From contig NZ_BDBC01000020.1 of assembly GCF_001612785.1 (NCBI RefSeq), positions 161,344-225,343 of the forward strand: a DNA stretch of 64,000 nt. Direction: 5' to 3'. A model generated the notes under the pieces. That model was not told where the DNA came from and searched no databases. It saw nothing but the letters and a program-made list of their open reading frames with translations. The position numbers were made by a program, and so were the translations under genes. The stretch comes from Nocardia beijingensis NBRC 16342 (lineage in GTDB: Bacteria > Actinomycetota > Actinomycetes > Mycobacteriales > Mycobacteriaceae). Positions 39,320 to 47,454 of this stretch are shown in pieces; position 1 is the first letter of the stretch, and every line of letters starts with the position of its first letter.

Positions 39320-40774
39320 TCATATATGAGCGGCCACAGAACGGCGGAACCGCCATTTCGCTATGGCGCGCCCGATCTCGGTGACGGGAGGCTCGTCGTA
39401 GAGCCACTCCCGCGCGAGCCGATGCCAATTATTGGCGACCCGCAACTGACCGAGCACGGCGAAGGTGAACAGATCCGCGCGCCGGGAGAACACGTGCTCC
39501 GGTGGAAGCATCTGCTGCCGCATACCTTTGAACTCGGCGGCACGAGGATCGACGGCGAGAATCACCGCACCGGTGGCGACCTCGGGGGTGATCGTGATCC
39601 GCTCGTCGAGCAAATGCCATCCCGCCGCGGCCCAGACGTATTCCAAACACTCCTCCGGAGCGACGCCCGCGTCCGGATCGATGATGCCGCGTCCGACCCA
39701 GGCCTCGTACAGGTCCCGGACGCGGTGTTCTCCGGCCGCCCGTAGACACGCGCGCTCGAAATCGACGTGCGCGGGGTCCATTCGGTCGTAGAGCCCGAAA
39801 TCGACGAACGCGAGCCTGCCATCGGACGCGAGGAGGATATTTCCCGGATGCGGGTCGCCGCAGAATTCGTTGTCGTGGAACAGCGAACTGATGTAAAAGC
39901 GGTAGATCAGCTCACCGATCCGATCACGTTCGTCTTCCGGCAGCGTCCGGAGCTGCTGAAAACTCTCACCCGTCACGAATTCCGTGACGAGAACTCGTCG
40001 GCCACAATATTCTTCGATGCTGTCCGGCACCGTGATGAAAGGATGACCGCGATACCGCATCGCGACGCGATGCTGGGTCCTGGCTTCGCGCGGATAGTCG
40101 AGTTCGTTACCGATGTTGCGCGCGATCTCGTCCAGCACGGCACTGTCGGCGGCGCTGGGCAGCATGGATCTCCACAGCTTGCTGAGCATTTCCAGATTGC
40201 GCATGTCCGCGTGCACGGCCTCGTCGACGCCGGGATATTGCACTTTCACCGCGACGGTGCGGCCGTCGTGCAGCCGCGCCCGGTAGACCTGGCCGATCGA
40301 TGCCGCGGCGATCGGTGTCTCGTCGAAGTCGGCGAAGACTCGCGCGGGCGGCCCGAGATCGTCCTCGATGACCTTCACCATCGACGCGAACGGTACGGCG
40401 GGCGCCTGATCGCGGAGTTCGGCCAGCTTGCTGCGGAAGAGTTCACGATGCGATTCCGGAACGAAGTCGGCATCGAGGACCGACAACATCTGGCCCAGCT
40501 TCATCGCCGCGCCTTTCATGCTGCCGAGCACCGTGACGACCTGCTGCGCGGTCGCGAGCGCGGAACGCTCGGCCAGCACTCGCCTGGCCTCTTCGGTCCG
40601 GCCGATCATGGACAACCGGGTTCCGACCTCACGCACGGCTTGGCCCGCGGCCAGTCTGCCCAACCGACCGCTCCTGGCCAGACGTCCTCCGGGCACTCGA
40701 TCGGCCACGGCGTGCTCCTCCATGAGTATCCGCGCGGCGTACGTCGCGCGCCCGGATATTCTTCGCACCCGCAC
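39320..40774 (-). CDS. ABC1/UbiB-family atypical kinase
   Basis: 484 residues of the ADCK/UbiB fold. KLGQMLSVLDADFVPE is the KxGQ motif that occludes the ATP site, followed by AAASIGQVYRARL (Ala-rich loop instead of a Gly-rich one), VAVKVQYPG (Lys), GDPHPGNILL (HxN) and VDFGLYDRM (DFG). In other bacteria UbiB-type proteins support isoprenoid quinone or lipid metabolism at the membrane. The GTG at 40774 is taken; an ATG at 40723 (MEEHAVADR) is equally possible. It lies 31 bp after the PucR-type gene on the same strand, so the two are probably cotranscribed. Confidence 0.87.
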   Translation of the reverse strand: MRVRRISGRATYAARILMEEHAVADRVPGGRLARSGRLGRLAAGQAVREVGTRLSMIGRTEEARRVLAERSALATAQQVVTVLGSMKGAAMKLGQMLSVLDADFVPESHRELFRSKLAELRDQAPAVPFASMVKVIEDDLGPPARVFADFDETPIAAASIGQVYRARLHDGRTVAVKVQYPGVDEAVHADMRNLEMLSKLWRSMLPSAADSAVLDEIARNIGNELDYPREARTQHRVAMRYRGHPFITVPDSIEEYCGRRVLVTEFVTGESFQQLRTLPEDERDRIGELIYRFYISSLFHDNEFCGDPHPGNILLASDGRLAFVDFGLYDRMDPAHVDFERACLRAAGEHRVRDLYEAWVGRGIIDPDAGVAPEECLEYVWAAAGWHLLDERITITPEVATGAVILAVDPRAAEFKGMRQQMLPPEHVFSRRADLFTFAVLGQLRVANNWHRLAREWLYDEPPVTEIGRAIAKWRFRRSVAAHI

Positions 40775-40805
40775 CGCCGGTTGTCGAGGGCGCGAGAGTA
40801 CCGGC

Positions 40806-42053
40806 TTACCGCGAGTCGGCCATGCGCCTGGCTTCGGCCGGTGGCCGCCGGGTGCCGTCTTCGGTCCAGACGAGCAGCGCCGAACGCAGGTACCACAGTC
40901 CCCTGGGATCAGCGGGATCGAGTCCGGTGAGCTGCGCGATTCTGCGGAGCCGGTAGTCGACGGTGTTGGGGTGCACGTGCAGTTGCCGGGCTGTGCGCTG
41001 GCGGTTGAGGTCGTTGTCGATGTGAATCCGCAACGTCTCCAACAGATCCGGGTGTTCCATCAGCGGCGCGACCTGGGTGCCGAGGACGTCGCGGCCGATG
41101 CCGGGGCGGGTGAGCTGGTATTGCAGCGCCAATTCGGTGAATCGGTACAAGCCGGGCCCGTGTCCGAGTTGCTCGACGGTGTCGAGCAGTTCATGCGCTT
41201 GCGCGGCGGCGGCGGAGACCTGCCTCGGGCCCGCGGTCACGACGGCGGCGGTGACCGGCACGCGCGCCGCCGCGGAGAGCTTGTCGACCACGCTGTCGAG
41301 ATCCAGGGCGCTGACCTGGGCGGTGGGAATGAGGATCGTTCCTCCGTCGACCGACAGCAGCGACAGCGCCCGGCCATCGAACAGGTCGGCGAGGCCGGAT
41401 TGGAGGCGGCGGAGCTTACGCCGGGCGACGACTCGGCTGTCGAGCTGGGGAAGACTCTCGTCGGGATGCGCTGGCAACGCGACCGCGAGCACGAAATACT
41501 CCTCGGCGACCGGTATTCCGCATTCCCGCGCCATCATCGAGGTCGCATGGCCGCCGAGCAGCGCCGAGGTCAGGGTGTGCATCGCGGTGTGGTCCTCGGC
41601 CGCGACGGCTTTGCACTCCCGCACATAGGCTTTGCTGACCGTCGCGGTGATCAGGTTCAGCAGTTCGAGCGTGACGGCGGTGCCGGTGACGAGGTGGGCG
41701 CGGTCCGACGCGTCCCGGTCGGCCAACAGCATGCCCAATCCGAATTTGAACCCGGCGTGAATCGCGTGGAGGATGTCGTCGATCGGGATGCCCTTCCTGG
41801 CCCATCCCGCCGCCGCGGTCCGCAGGATCTCGGTCCGTCCGGTCGCAGCCTGCCCGTTCAAGCGCTGGACGGCCCACTCCGAGCACATCCGGACCACGGC
41901 AGCGACTTCCGCTTCCGCCGTGCCGCCGGGCAGAGCGGCGGAATCGATGAGGTGCGCGACGACTTTCGCGGCCGCTCGGTGGGTTTTCGGGGAAAGCGGC
42001 ACGGCCTGCCGCGCATGGTTCGATCCGACGTGGGCGATGCTTTCGATCGTCAC
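40806..42053 (-). CDS. PucR/CdaR-family transcriptional regulator
   Basis: 415 residues. The C-terminal 70 form the PucR helix-turn-helix: LLETLRIHIDNDLNRQRTARQLHVHPNTVDYRLRRIAQLTG. The middle (about 180-290) is the GGDEF-like CdaR domain without catalytic motifs, and the N-terminal 170 residues are helical (RsbT co-antagonist/DUF4-type sensor seen in actinobacterial members). Such regulators usually control a neighbouring catabolic or lipid gene; here the only close partner is the UbiB-type kinase downstream. The 278 bp between this start and the next gene hold no supported ORF. Confidence 0.88.
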   Translation of the reverse strand: MTIESIAHVGSNHARQAVPLSPKTHRAAAKVVAHLIDSAALPGGTAEAEVAAVVRMCSEWAVQRLNGQAATGRTEILRTAAAGWARKGIPIDDILHAIHAGFKFGLGMLLADRDASDRAHLVTGTAVTLELLNLITATVSKAYVRECKAVAAEDHTAMHTLTSALLGGHATSMMARECGIPVAEEYFVLAVALPAHPDESLPQLDSRVVARRKLRRLQSGLADLFDGRALSLLSVDGGTILIPTAQVSALDLDSVVDKLSAAARVPVTAAVVTAGPRQVSAAAAQAHELLDTVEQLGHGPGLYRFTELALQYQLTRPGIGRDVLGTQVAPLMEHPDLLETLRIHIDNDLNRQRTARQLHVHPNTVDYRLRRIAQLTGLDPADPRGLWYLRSALLVWTEDGTRRPPAEARRMADSR

Positions 42054-42331
42054 TGGTGACCTCCTTGTCGCCGTGGGAGCCGAGGCCGCGCCGGGTTCGC
42101 GCTGGAGCGGCGACCGTGACTACCTCGCAGTGTCCGCGGCGCTACCTGCCGTTCGGTCTGTGGAAAAACGGTAAACCGCAGGCCGACTCAACTGCTACTC
42201 CGCTTCGGATGCTCGGAACCGAAACGGCAAATGGGGCGCTGACCAGGAAAGATCAGGAACGACCACCCGATTTGAGAAGCCCGTTCACACCACATACATG
42301 GTGAGGTGCTCACTTTTTGCGCCACGGCTAC

Positions 42332-42964
42332 TCATACGGCCGCGCGCGCCGCGGCCTCGGCTTCGGCCCATGCCGCGATCATCCGCGCCGTCATGTCGAT
42401 CGCCTCCGCCCGCACCGGGTCGTCGACGTCGAGGGCTGACGCGCGCAGCACCGCCGCGAAACCGGTGTTGATCACGACGAATGTCATCACGTCGTACTCG
42501 TGATCGTCGCCGGGACCGAGCACTTGGATCAGCATCACCTTCACCAGCAGGCGCAGCCGTGGTTCGAACTCGGGAATGCCACTGCTGTAGAACTGGACAC
42601 CGGCGACGAGCGCGCGCACCAACTTCGCGTTGGCCACCAGCTCTTCGGTGATCACACCCAGGATGTCGGCGGCGACCTGATGCATCGTCTTGCCCGAGAT
42701 GTCGAACACGCGCTGGGTGAAACGCCGTTCCACCGTCTCCAGCAGCCGTTCGAGCAGTTCTTCGACCAGGACGCTGCGATCGGCGAAGTACCGGTACACC
42801 GTGCCGATGCTCACCCCCGCCTCCGCCGCGATCCGGTTGGTGGAGGTGTTGGCGATACCGCGCTCGCCGAACAGCCGCGCCGCCGTGTCCAGGATGTGCT
42901 CCCTGGTGGCCTTGGCCCGTGCCTGCGCGGGACGACGACGTTGACCGACAGCCTTCGGCGGCAT
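42332..42964 (-). CDS. TetR-family regulator
   Basis: 210 residues from the ATG at 42964, which has GGGAGGAAG before it; an in-frame GTG at 42985 is weaker. Helix-turn-helix: RAKATREHILDTAARLFGERGI, STNRIAAEAGVSIGTVYRYFADRSVLVEELL. A long helical sensor domain follows. No divergent gene is adjacent (the next plus-strand gene starts 460 bp away), so its targets may be elsewhere. Its own promoter has the repeat ATGAGC-GTT-GCTCAT, nearly the same as the sites beside the TetR gene at 59133-59738, which suggests that the two have related operators. Confidence 0.87.
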   Translation of the reverse strand: MPPKAVGQRRRPAQARAKATREHILDTAARLFGERGIANTSTNRIAAEAGVSIGTVYRYFADRSVLVEELLERLLETVERRFTQRVFDISGKTMHQVAADILGVITEELVANAKLVRALVAGVQFYSSGIPEFEPRLRLLVKVMLIQVLGPGDDHEYDVMTFVVINTGFAAVLRASALDVDDPVRAEAIDMTARMIAAWAEAEAAARAAV

Positions 42965-42990
42965 GACTTCCTCCCGCTCGTCCACGGAAA

Positions 42991-43005
42991 ATGAGCGTTG
43001 CTCAT
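42991..43005. promoter_or_regulatory. TetR operator (ATGAGC-N3-GCTCAT)
   Basis: Perfect 15-bp inverted repeat 26 bp upstream of the tetR ATG. The core TGAGC-N3-GCTCA is shared with 59751-59767 and 59798-59810. Confidence 0.6.
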
Positions 43006-43117
43006 CTTAACCACAGCAAGCGGCGGCGCGCCCGAACTCGCGTGCTGTCAGGTGCTCTCGACCCGCTCGTGCACATCGACGGTTTGCGATCGGCCGAATC
43101 GGAACAGATCCGTCAGC

Positions 43118-43300
43118 TCACGCCGCAACGTCGAAAAGAGTGAGTTCCCGCGCGGATCGGGCCCGCGATTCCGCGCGCTCACGGATCGCGCAAGTCGGGC
43201 CGATTCCTTGTGCGACCGATTGCGGCGACAGCAGCCAGCCGTGACAGCGACGGCAATGCGCGACCAGTCGCACCATGGGGCGGTCATCAATGTCGGCCAA
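43118..43300 (-). CDS. DUF6011-type mini-protein
   Basis: 60 residues, starting at a TTG preceded by GAGGAG at ideal spacing (7 bases). The sequence HCRRCHGWLLSPQSVAQGIGPTC is the DUF6011 pattern: two closely spaced Cys, then GIGPxC. The Cys set could bind zinc. Homologous domains occur at the ends of larger actinobacterial and phage proteins and as free small proteins; no function is known. The longer open frame on this strand (to 43627) is antisense to the secreted-protein gene and is rejected. It is divergent from that gene, so 43301-43427 must hold both promoters. Confidence 0.65.
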   Translation of the reverse strand: MADIDDRPMVRLVAHCRRCHGWLLSPQSVAQGIGPTCAIRERAESRARSARELTLFDVAA

Positions 43301-43427
43301 TTCGTTCTCCTCTGGCCAGGTGACTACGCCGCCAGTGTGGCATGAGGCACCGACAACTCTGCGCCGCCGGCTTTGTCGACCGCAGCCGAATGAGATCTCG
43401 CACACGCGTTGAGGAAAGATGTGGCCT

Positions 43428-43844
43428 ATGACCGCATCTCGACTGATTCGTTCGTTGGTGGCTTCCGCTCCCGCGGCGCTCGCCGTCCTCAGCTTCACCG
43501 CGGCCGGAGGCGTCGCGACCGCCCAGGCCGCGCCCGGCATTCCTTCGGTTCCCGGCGTCGTGCAGCGCCTGCAGATCGCTCCCGGCCAGAACAGCGCCGA
43601 GGCCAGCGGCAATGTCGGGCAGGGCAAGGCCGACAGCTACTCCATCGCCACGGCGCCGGGCCAGCGCCTGAGCTTCGACGTCGCGGGCAATGCCCGGGTC
43701 TCGGTGGCGCCGCTGATCGGGCCGCAGGTCGCCAGCGAAGTTCCGCACGCCGATCTCGTCGCCGACGGCAACGACTACCAGATCGTCGTCTCCTCCGCCG
43801 ACGGTTCGGCGGCCGGCTACACCCTCAAGGTCACCATCGTCTGA
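43428..43844 (+). CDS. Secreted protein of unknown function
   Basis: 138 residues. Signal peptide 1-32 (LVASAPAALAVLSFTAAGGVATAQA). The mature part starts APGIPSVPGVVQRLQIAPGQNSAEASG and is rich in short beta strands (DSYSIATAPGQRLSFDVAGNARVSVAPL, YQIVVSSADGSAAGYTLKVTIV), like a small prepeptidase-C-terminal or jelly-roll beta sandwich that could bind carbohydrate or protein. An ATG at 43419 is an alternative start close to the GAGGA. No catalytic motif is seen. Confidence 0.75.
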   Translation: MTASRLIRSLVASAPAALAVLSFTAAGGVATAQAAPGIPSVPGVVQRLQIAPGQNSAEASGNVGQGKADSYSIATAPGQRLSFDVAGNARVSVAPLIGPQVASEVPHADLVADGNDYQIVVSSADGSAAGYTLKVTIV

Positions 43845-44031
43845 CGTACTGCCACCGCCCGTCGGCCCGAGGTGTCGTACCACGACCTTCGGGCCCGGCG
43901 GGCGAAGTCCGTGCCCCGCCTGCTCCAGTGGAGAGCGCGGACGCCATCTCCCCTCCGACGACGCAGTGCCGTTGGGCACACCCGAGGCAAACACTCGCGC
44001 CCGGCCGACGGCAGCGCACTATGGTGGGGCG

Positions 44032-45003
44032 GTGCTGCTCGAACCAGGTGATCAGTTCGCGGGATTCGTCGTACGAGCCCCGCTCGGACACGGCGGCAGC
44101 AGTCAGGTGTACCTGGCCGAAGATCCGGAGTGGTCGCGGCCGGTGTCGTTGAAGATCCTCGGGCCGGAGGACAGCCGGTCGCAGGAGGCGCGCGCCCGAT
44201 TCGTGCACGAGTTCGACATCTTGTCGGCGCTGCGGCACCCCGACATCGTGCGGATGTACACCCACGGGGAAACCGACGGCAGGCTGTGGTCGGCCCACGA
44301 GTACGTGGCGGGTGCGACGGGTTCGACATTGGTGCGATCACCGCGCCGGTACCCGGACCTGCGGCAGGTACTCCACGTGCTGACGCATGTCGCGGCCGGA
44401 TTGGACTTCGCACACGCCAACGGAGTGGTCCATCTCGACGTGAAACCGGCGAACGTGCTGGTCGGGACGGACGAACCCGCGACGGTGAAGATCTCGGATT
44501 TCGATTCGGCCCGGTGGCTGGACCGGCCGGAGCCGCCGCTGGCGAGCAATGGGTTCGTCGTCGTGTCGGTGCCGTACGCCGCGCCCGAACTGCTGCGAGC
44601 GGACACAGTGTCCCCGGCGACCGACCAGTACGCCTTGGCCTGCTCCGCCGTCGAACTGCTCACCGGCCACACGCCGTTCGCTCGCGGCAACCTCATGGCC
44701 ACGGCCGAAGCCCAGCTGAACGAGCCGCCCCCCGCGCTGTCCACACGCCACCGCTGGATCCCGCCGGAGGTCGACGCGATCCTGCACCGGGCCCTCGCGA
44801 AGGCCCCCGGTGATCGCTACGAATCCTGCGGCGAACCCGTCCGCCTGCTCACCGAGGCGCTCCGCGACGTCGATCCCCGTCCGCTCGCCCCCATCCTGAA
44901 CCGCCTGAAGGTGACGGTCACCCGGTCGCCCCTGCTGAATGCCACGTTCGGACGGCTCGGCGATCGGCTCATCTTGCGCGCCATCGGCCGCACCGTCCGG
45001 TGA
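44032..45003 (+). CDS. Atypical Ser/Thr protein kinase, soluble
   Basis: 323 residues, GTG start after GGTGGGGCG. Kinase N-lobe: LGHGGSSQVYLAE (glycine loop), VSLKIL (ATP Lys41), Glu60 in the alphaC helix. C-lobe: VVHLDVKPANVL at 132-143 (catalytic Asp136 and Lys138, with Leu instead of Arg before Asp, a non-RD kinase) and SDFDSARWL at 155-163, where the metal-binding DFG is DFD. VPYAAPELL is the APE motif. There is no transmembrane helix and no PASTA or sensor domain; the C-terminal 60 residues form a short helical tail. Activity may be regulated differently from PknB-type kinases, or reduced. Confidence 0.85.
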   Translation: MLLEPGDQFAGFVVRAPLGHGGSSQVYLAEDPEWSRPVSLKILGPEDSRSQEARARFVHEFDILSALRHPDIVRMYTHGETDGRLWSAHEYVAGATGSTLVRSPRRYPDLRQVLHVLTHVAAGLDFAHANGVVHLDVKPANVLVGTDEPATVKISDFDSARWLDRPEPPLASNGFVVVSVPYAAPELLRADTVSPATDQYALACSAVELLTGHTPFARGNLMATAEAQLNEPPPALSTRHRWIPPEVDAILHRALAKAPGDRYESCGEPVRLLTEALRDVDPRPLAPILNRLKVTVTRSPLLNATFGRLGDRLILRAIGRTVR

Positions 45004-45243
45004 AACCCGCCGCCGAGCTGTGCGACGATTCGCGTGGTCCGCTCACCCGCGCCGAACGGGTGGCTCCGCGCCCTGTCGCGGGGGGCGCGAGGGAGTGTCC
45101 TGTTGTCGGCCCGGATCGGCGTTTTACCCGCCATGGTCTGGTTTCGGCGGTCGTTCGCACCCCGCGTTCGAGTACGCCCCGGTGTAGCCCTTGATTTGCC
45201 GGTTTCCTTGCGATGAGCCGGTGCTGCGGTCACGCTGAAAGGT

Positions 45244-45666
45244 ATGCGGACCCGCGATATCGAGGTCGGGTGCACCTATATGGTGCTGGTCCCGCAGCGT
45301 CTGCCGCGCAGTCGATACCCCGACTGCGACCAGCCTGGTTCGCTCACTTGGGCGTGGTCGTGGCTGCGTGGCGGCCGGTTCCGGCTCACCGTCACCGACA
45401 TCGACCACACCAGCGAGCCGATCACCGTCGAAGGGCTGCGGATCACCGCGAACTCCCGCATCGCCGTGGTGCTGACCGGCGAGCAGGCCCAAGAACTCGG
45501 GCTGCCGGACGGCGTGTTCCGGGTGCGCGGAACCTTGTTCGACGGCGAGGACCGGCCCGTGCGGCTGCCCGAGGTCGAACCGCTGCGAGTCCCCGCCCGC
45601 TGGCTGCGGCCGGTCGAGCAGCCCTGCCTGACGCACCGCGATATCGATTGCTTCCCTTACCTGTGA
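45244..45666 (+). CDS. Conserved hypothetical protein, 140 aa
   Basis: Reads MRTRDIEVGCTYMVLVPQRL and has a beta-rich composition throughout (FRLTVTDIDHTSEPITVEGLRITANSRIAVVLTGEQAQELGL, FRVRGTLFDGEDRPVRLPEVEPLRVPARWLRP). The opening (RDIEVGxxYxVxVP) resembles an SH3-like barrel, such as those of proteins that bind other proteins or RNA. No signal peptide or membrane helix is present. I do not recognise the family. The 240 bp before it (45004-45243) hold no supported gene; promoter elements must be there. Confidence 0.65.
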   Translation: MRTRDIEVGCTYMVLVPQRLPRSRYPDCDQPGSLTWAWSWLRGGRFRLTVTDIDHTSEPITVEGLRITANSRIAVVLTGEQAQELGLPDGVFRVRGTLFDGEDRPVRLPEVEPLRVPARWLRPVEQPCLTHRDIDCFPYL

Positions 45667-45720
45667 GGTGGACCGGCAACCTGCGTCGATCCGGCCGACG
45701 AGCGGCGGCAACCGCGCCGC

Positions 45721-46644
45721 TCAGGGCACGTAAGGCGCGATGAGCCGCTCCACGGCCGCCCACAGTTCGGCTTCGCGCCGCGGATCGTAGGACTCCTCCG
45801 ACGAGCGGGTCACCCGGCCGCGGTCGACGTAGGAACCGGTCGGCGCGGCCGTGGCGCCGAGCACCACGTCCGCGAGATGGCGACCGGCGGCAGCGCGGCT
45901 TGTCGCGAACGGCGTGCCGGTCAGCGCGGGCAGGATGCGGCGCATCGCGAACCGGGAGACCGGCCCCGCGTTGCGGGCGAGATCGGTGCCGGGGACGAAG
46001 CCGGGATTGAAGCCGACGGCGTCGACACCGTCCGGCAGGCGGCGGGCGTACTCGTGCACGAGATAGATGGCGGCGAGTTTGCTCGTCGAGTACGCGGTGC
46101 GGCCGGCCGCGGTGGTACGCGGCGCGGAGAACGCGCCGGGGCGGGCGAGGACCTCCGGGGACCGCCAAGCCGGGCCCGGCACCATACCCATGTTGTGCCG
46201 GAAGTCGCCGAAGTGGGTGTCGCTCACGGTGATCACGATGCGGCCCGGAGTGCGGAAGCGATCCTCGAGCAGGCGGACGAACAGATGGTTGGCGAGCACG
46301 TTGACGGTGAAGGTGGACTCCAGTCCGTCAGGTCCCGCGGTGAGCGCGTTCGTGTACTGAATTCCCGCGTTGCCCACGAAACCGCGCAGCGGCGGCAGCT
46401 CGCCGCGGTCGAGCCTGCCCCGGATCTCCTCCGCCGCCGAGCGCACGCTGTCCAGCACGCCGAGGTCCACCGGGACGTGCGACACCCTCCCTCCGCTCGC
46501 GTCGAGTTCGGCCGCGAGCCGTGCGCCGGTGGCCTCGCGCGCGGCGACGACCAGATGCGTCTGCGGCGCCGCGCGCACGATGCGCTCCGCGGCGACGCGG
46601 CCGATGCCGCGACTCGCCCCGGTCATCACGATGGTCGACGGCAC
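45721..46644 (-). CDS. Short-chain dehydrogenase, protochlorophyllide-reductase-like
   Basis: 307 residues. Rossmann motif MTGASRGIG at 6-14, GNAGIQY for NNAG, and an active-site segment with Ser in VSDTHF and a distant YSTSKLA. This spacing, with a long insertion between Ser and Tyr (NMGMVPGPAWRSPE...), is typical of the retinol dehydrogenase/protochlorophyllide reductase-like SDRs. The GTG at 46644 has GGGAGGAG at good spacing, better than the ATG at 46668. It lies 121 bp downstream of a TetR gene on the same strand and is probably regulated by it. Substrate unknown. Confidence 0.83.
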   Translation of the reverse strand: MPSTIVMTGASRGIGRVAAERIVRAAPQTHLVVAAREATGARLAAELDASGGRVSHVPVDLGVLDSVRSAAEEIRGRLDRGELPPLRGFVGNAGIQYTNALTAGPDGLESTFTVNVLANHLFVRLLEDRFRTPGRIVITVSDTHFGDFRHNMGMVPGPAWRSPEVLARPGAFSAPRTTAAGRTAYSTSKLAAIYLVHEYARRLPDGVDAVGFNPGFVPGTDLARNAGPVSRFAMRRILPALTGTPFATSRAAAGRHLADVVLGATAAPTGSYVDRGRVTRSSEESYDPRREAELWAAVERLIAPYVP

Positions 46645-46765
46645 AGTGGCTCCTCCCTCGGGTGTCATCTTGCCGGTCGCCTCCGATGATCCTCACCCCA
46701 GGCAGCCGGTGCCGTGCCCGTCACCGGGACCAAGACTGGTCCGGCGCGGCGGTGGACGCCCCGGA

Positions 46766-47377
46766 TCAATGCACGAGCTGGTCGGCCCATGCCGGTGGCA
46801 GGGCGGCACTCGACACATCGGCGATCTCGTGCAACCGCTGCGCGGAAAATCCCTGACGGCTGAGCTGGATCAGGCCCTGGGCGACCAGCACGACATTGGC
46901 GCTGACCGCCGAGAGCACGGCTTCGTCGTCGTCGCCCGCGTCGTGCATCGCCGACCGCAACCGGTCGGCGACGCCCCGCTCCATCTCGGTGGTGGTCCTG
47001 CGGCCGATGGTGGCGACTTCCGGGATCCGGGTGCCGAGCTGGGCGATGCTGTTGATCATCAGGCAACCGCGCCGATCCGGTTGCGCGGCGCAGTCCTCGA
47101 TGATCGCTTGGTACAGCGCGCGCACCGCGCAGCGCGCCGAACCGCCCGCCGAACCGATGGCCTCGCGCACCAGACGCGCCCGGCGCTCGCAATAGCGTTC
47201 GAACGCCGCGAGGAACAATCCCCGCTTGCTGCCGTAGGCGGCGTAGATGCTCCCGTTCCCGACGCCGGTCGCGAGCGAGACGTCTTCCACCGATGTGCTG
47301 TCGAAACCCCTCGACCAGAACAACTCCGTCGCGGCGTCGAGCAGGTTCGACTCGTCGAATCGCCGCGGCCGTCCCAT
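46766..47377 (-). CDS. TetR-family regulator
   Basis: 203 residues from the ATG at 47377 (MGRPRRFDESNLLDAATELFW). Helix-turn-helix: STSVEDVSLATGVGNGSIYAAYGSKRGLF, the pattern of the AcrR/NemR-like branch whose members often sense electrophiles, with an associated Cys (RRGCLMIN, DRRGC) in the sensor domain. It is divergent from the GlxA-type gene by 77 bp and upstream of an SDR, so it may respond to aldehydes or quinones that the SDR removes. The ligand is inference only. Confidence 0.87.
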   Translation of the reverse strand: MGRPRRFDESNLLDAATELFWSRGFDSTSVEDVSLATGVGNGSIYAAYGSKRGLFLAAFERYCERRARLVREAIGSAGGSARCAVRALYQAIIEDCAAQPDRRGCLMINSIAQLGTRIPEVATIGRRTTTEMERGVADRLRSAMHDAGDDDEAVLSAVSANVVLVAQGLIQLSRQGFSAQRLHEIADVSSAALPPAWADQLVH

Positions 47378-47425
47378 GTGCTCACCGTACCAATCGGCGT
47401 GCGAGGTGGCGCACATCGCTTGTTC

Positions 47426-47441
47426 TGGAGTCGCGGCTCCA
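47426..47441. promoter_or_regulatory. Inverted repeat between tetR and glxA-type gene
   Basis: TGGAG-N6-CTCCA in the 77-bp divergent gap, 14 bp before the GlxA-type ATG. A candidate site for the TetR or for the AraC-type protein. Confidence 0.4.
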
Positions 47442-47454
47442 CAATACTGATGAC

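Noticed and set aside
42288..42315. GTGAG-GTG-CTCAC hairpin followed by TTTTT as a terminator
   Set aside because: The T run is on the plus strand, but no plus-strand gene lies upstream; for the leftward tetR gene it is on the wrong side.
43118..43627. 169-residue reading of the DUF6011 gene
   Set aside because: The N-terminal 109 residues are antisense to the secreted-protein gene and lack a ribosome site; only the TTG at 43300 has one.
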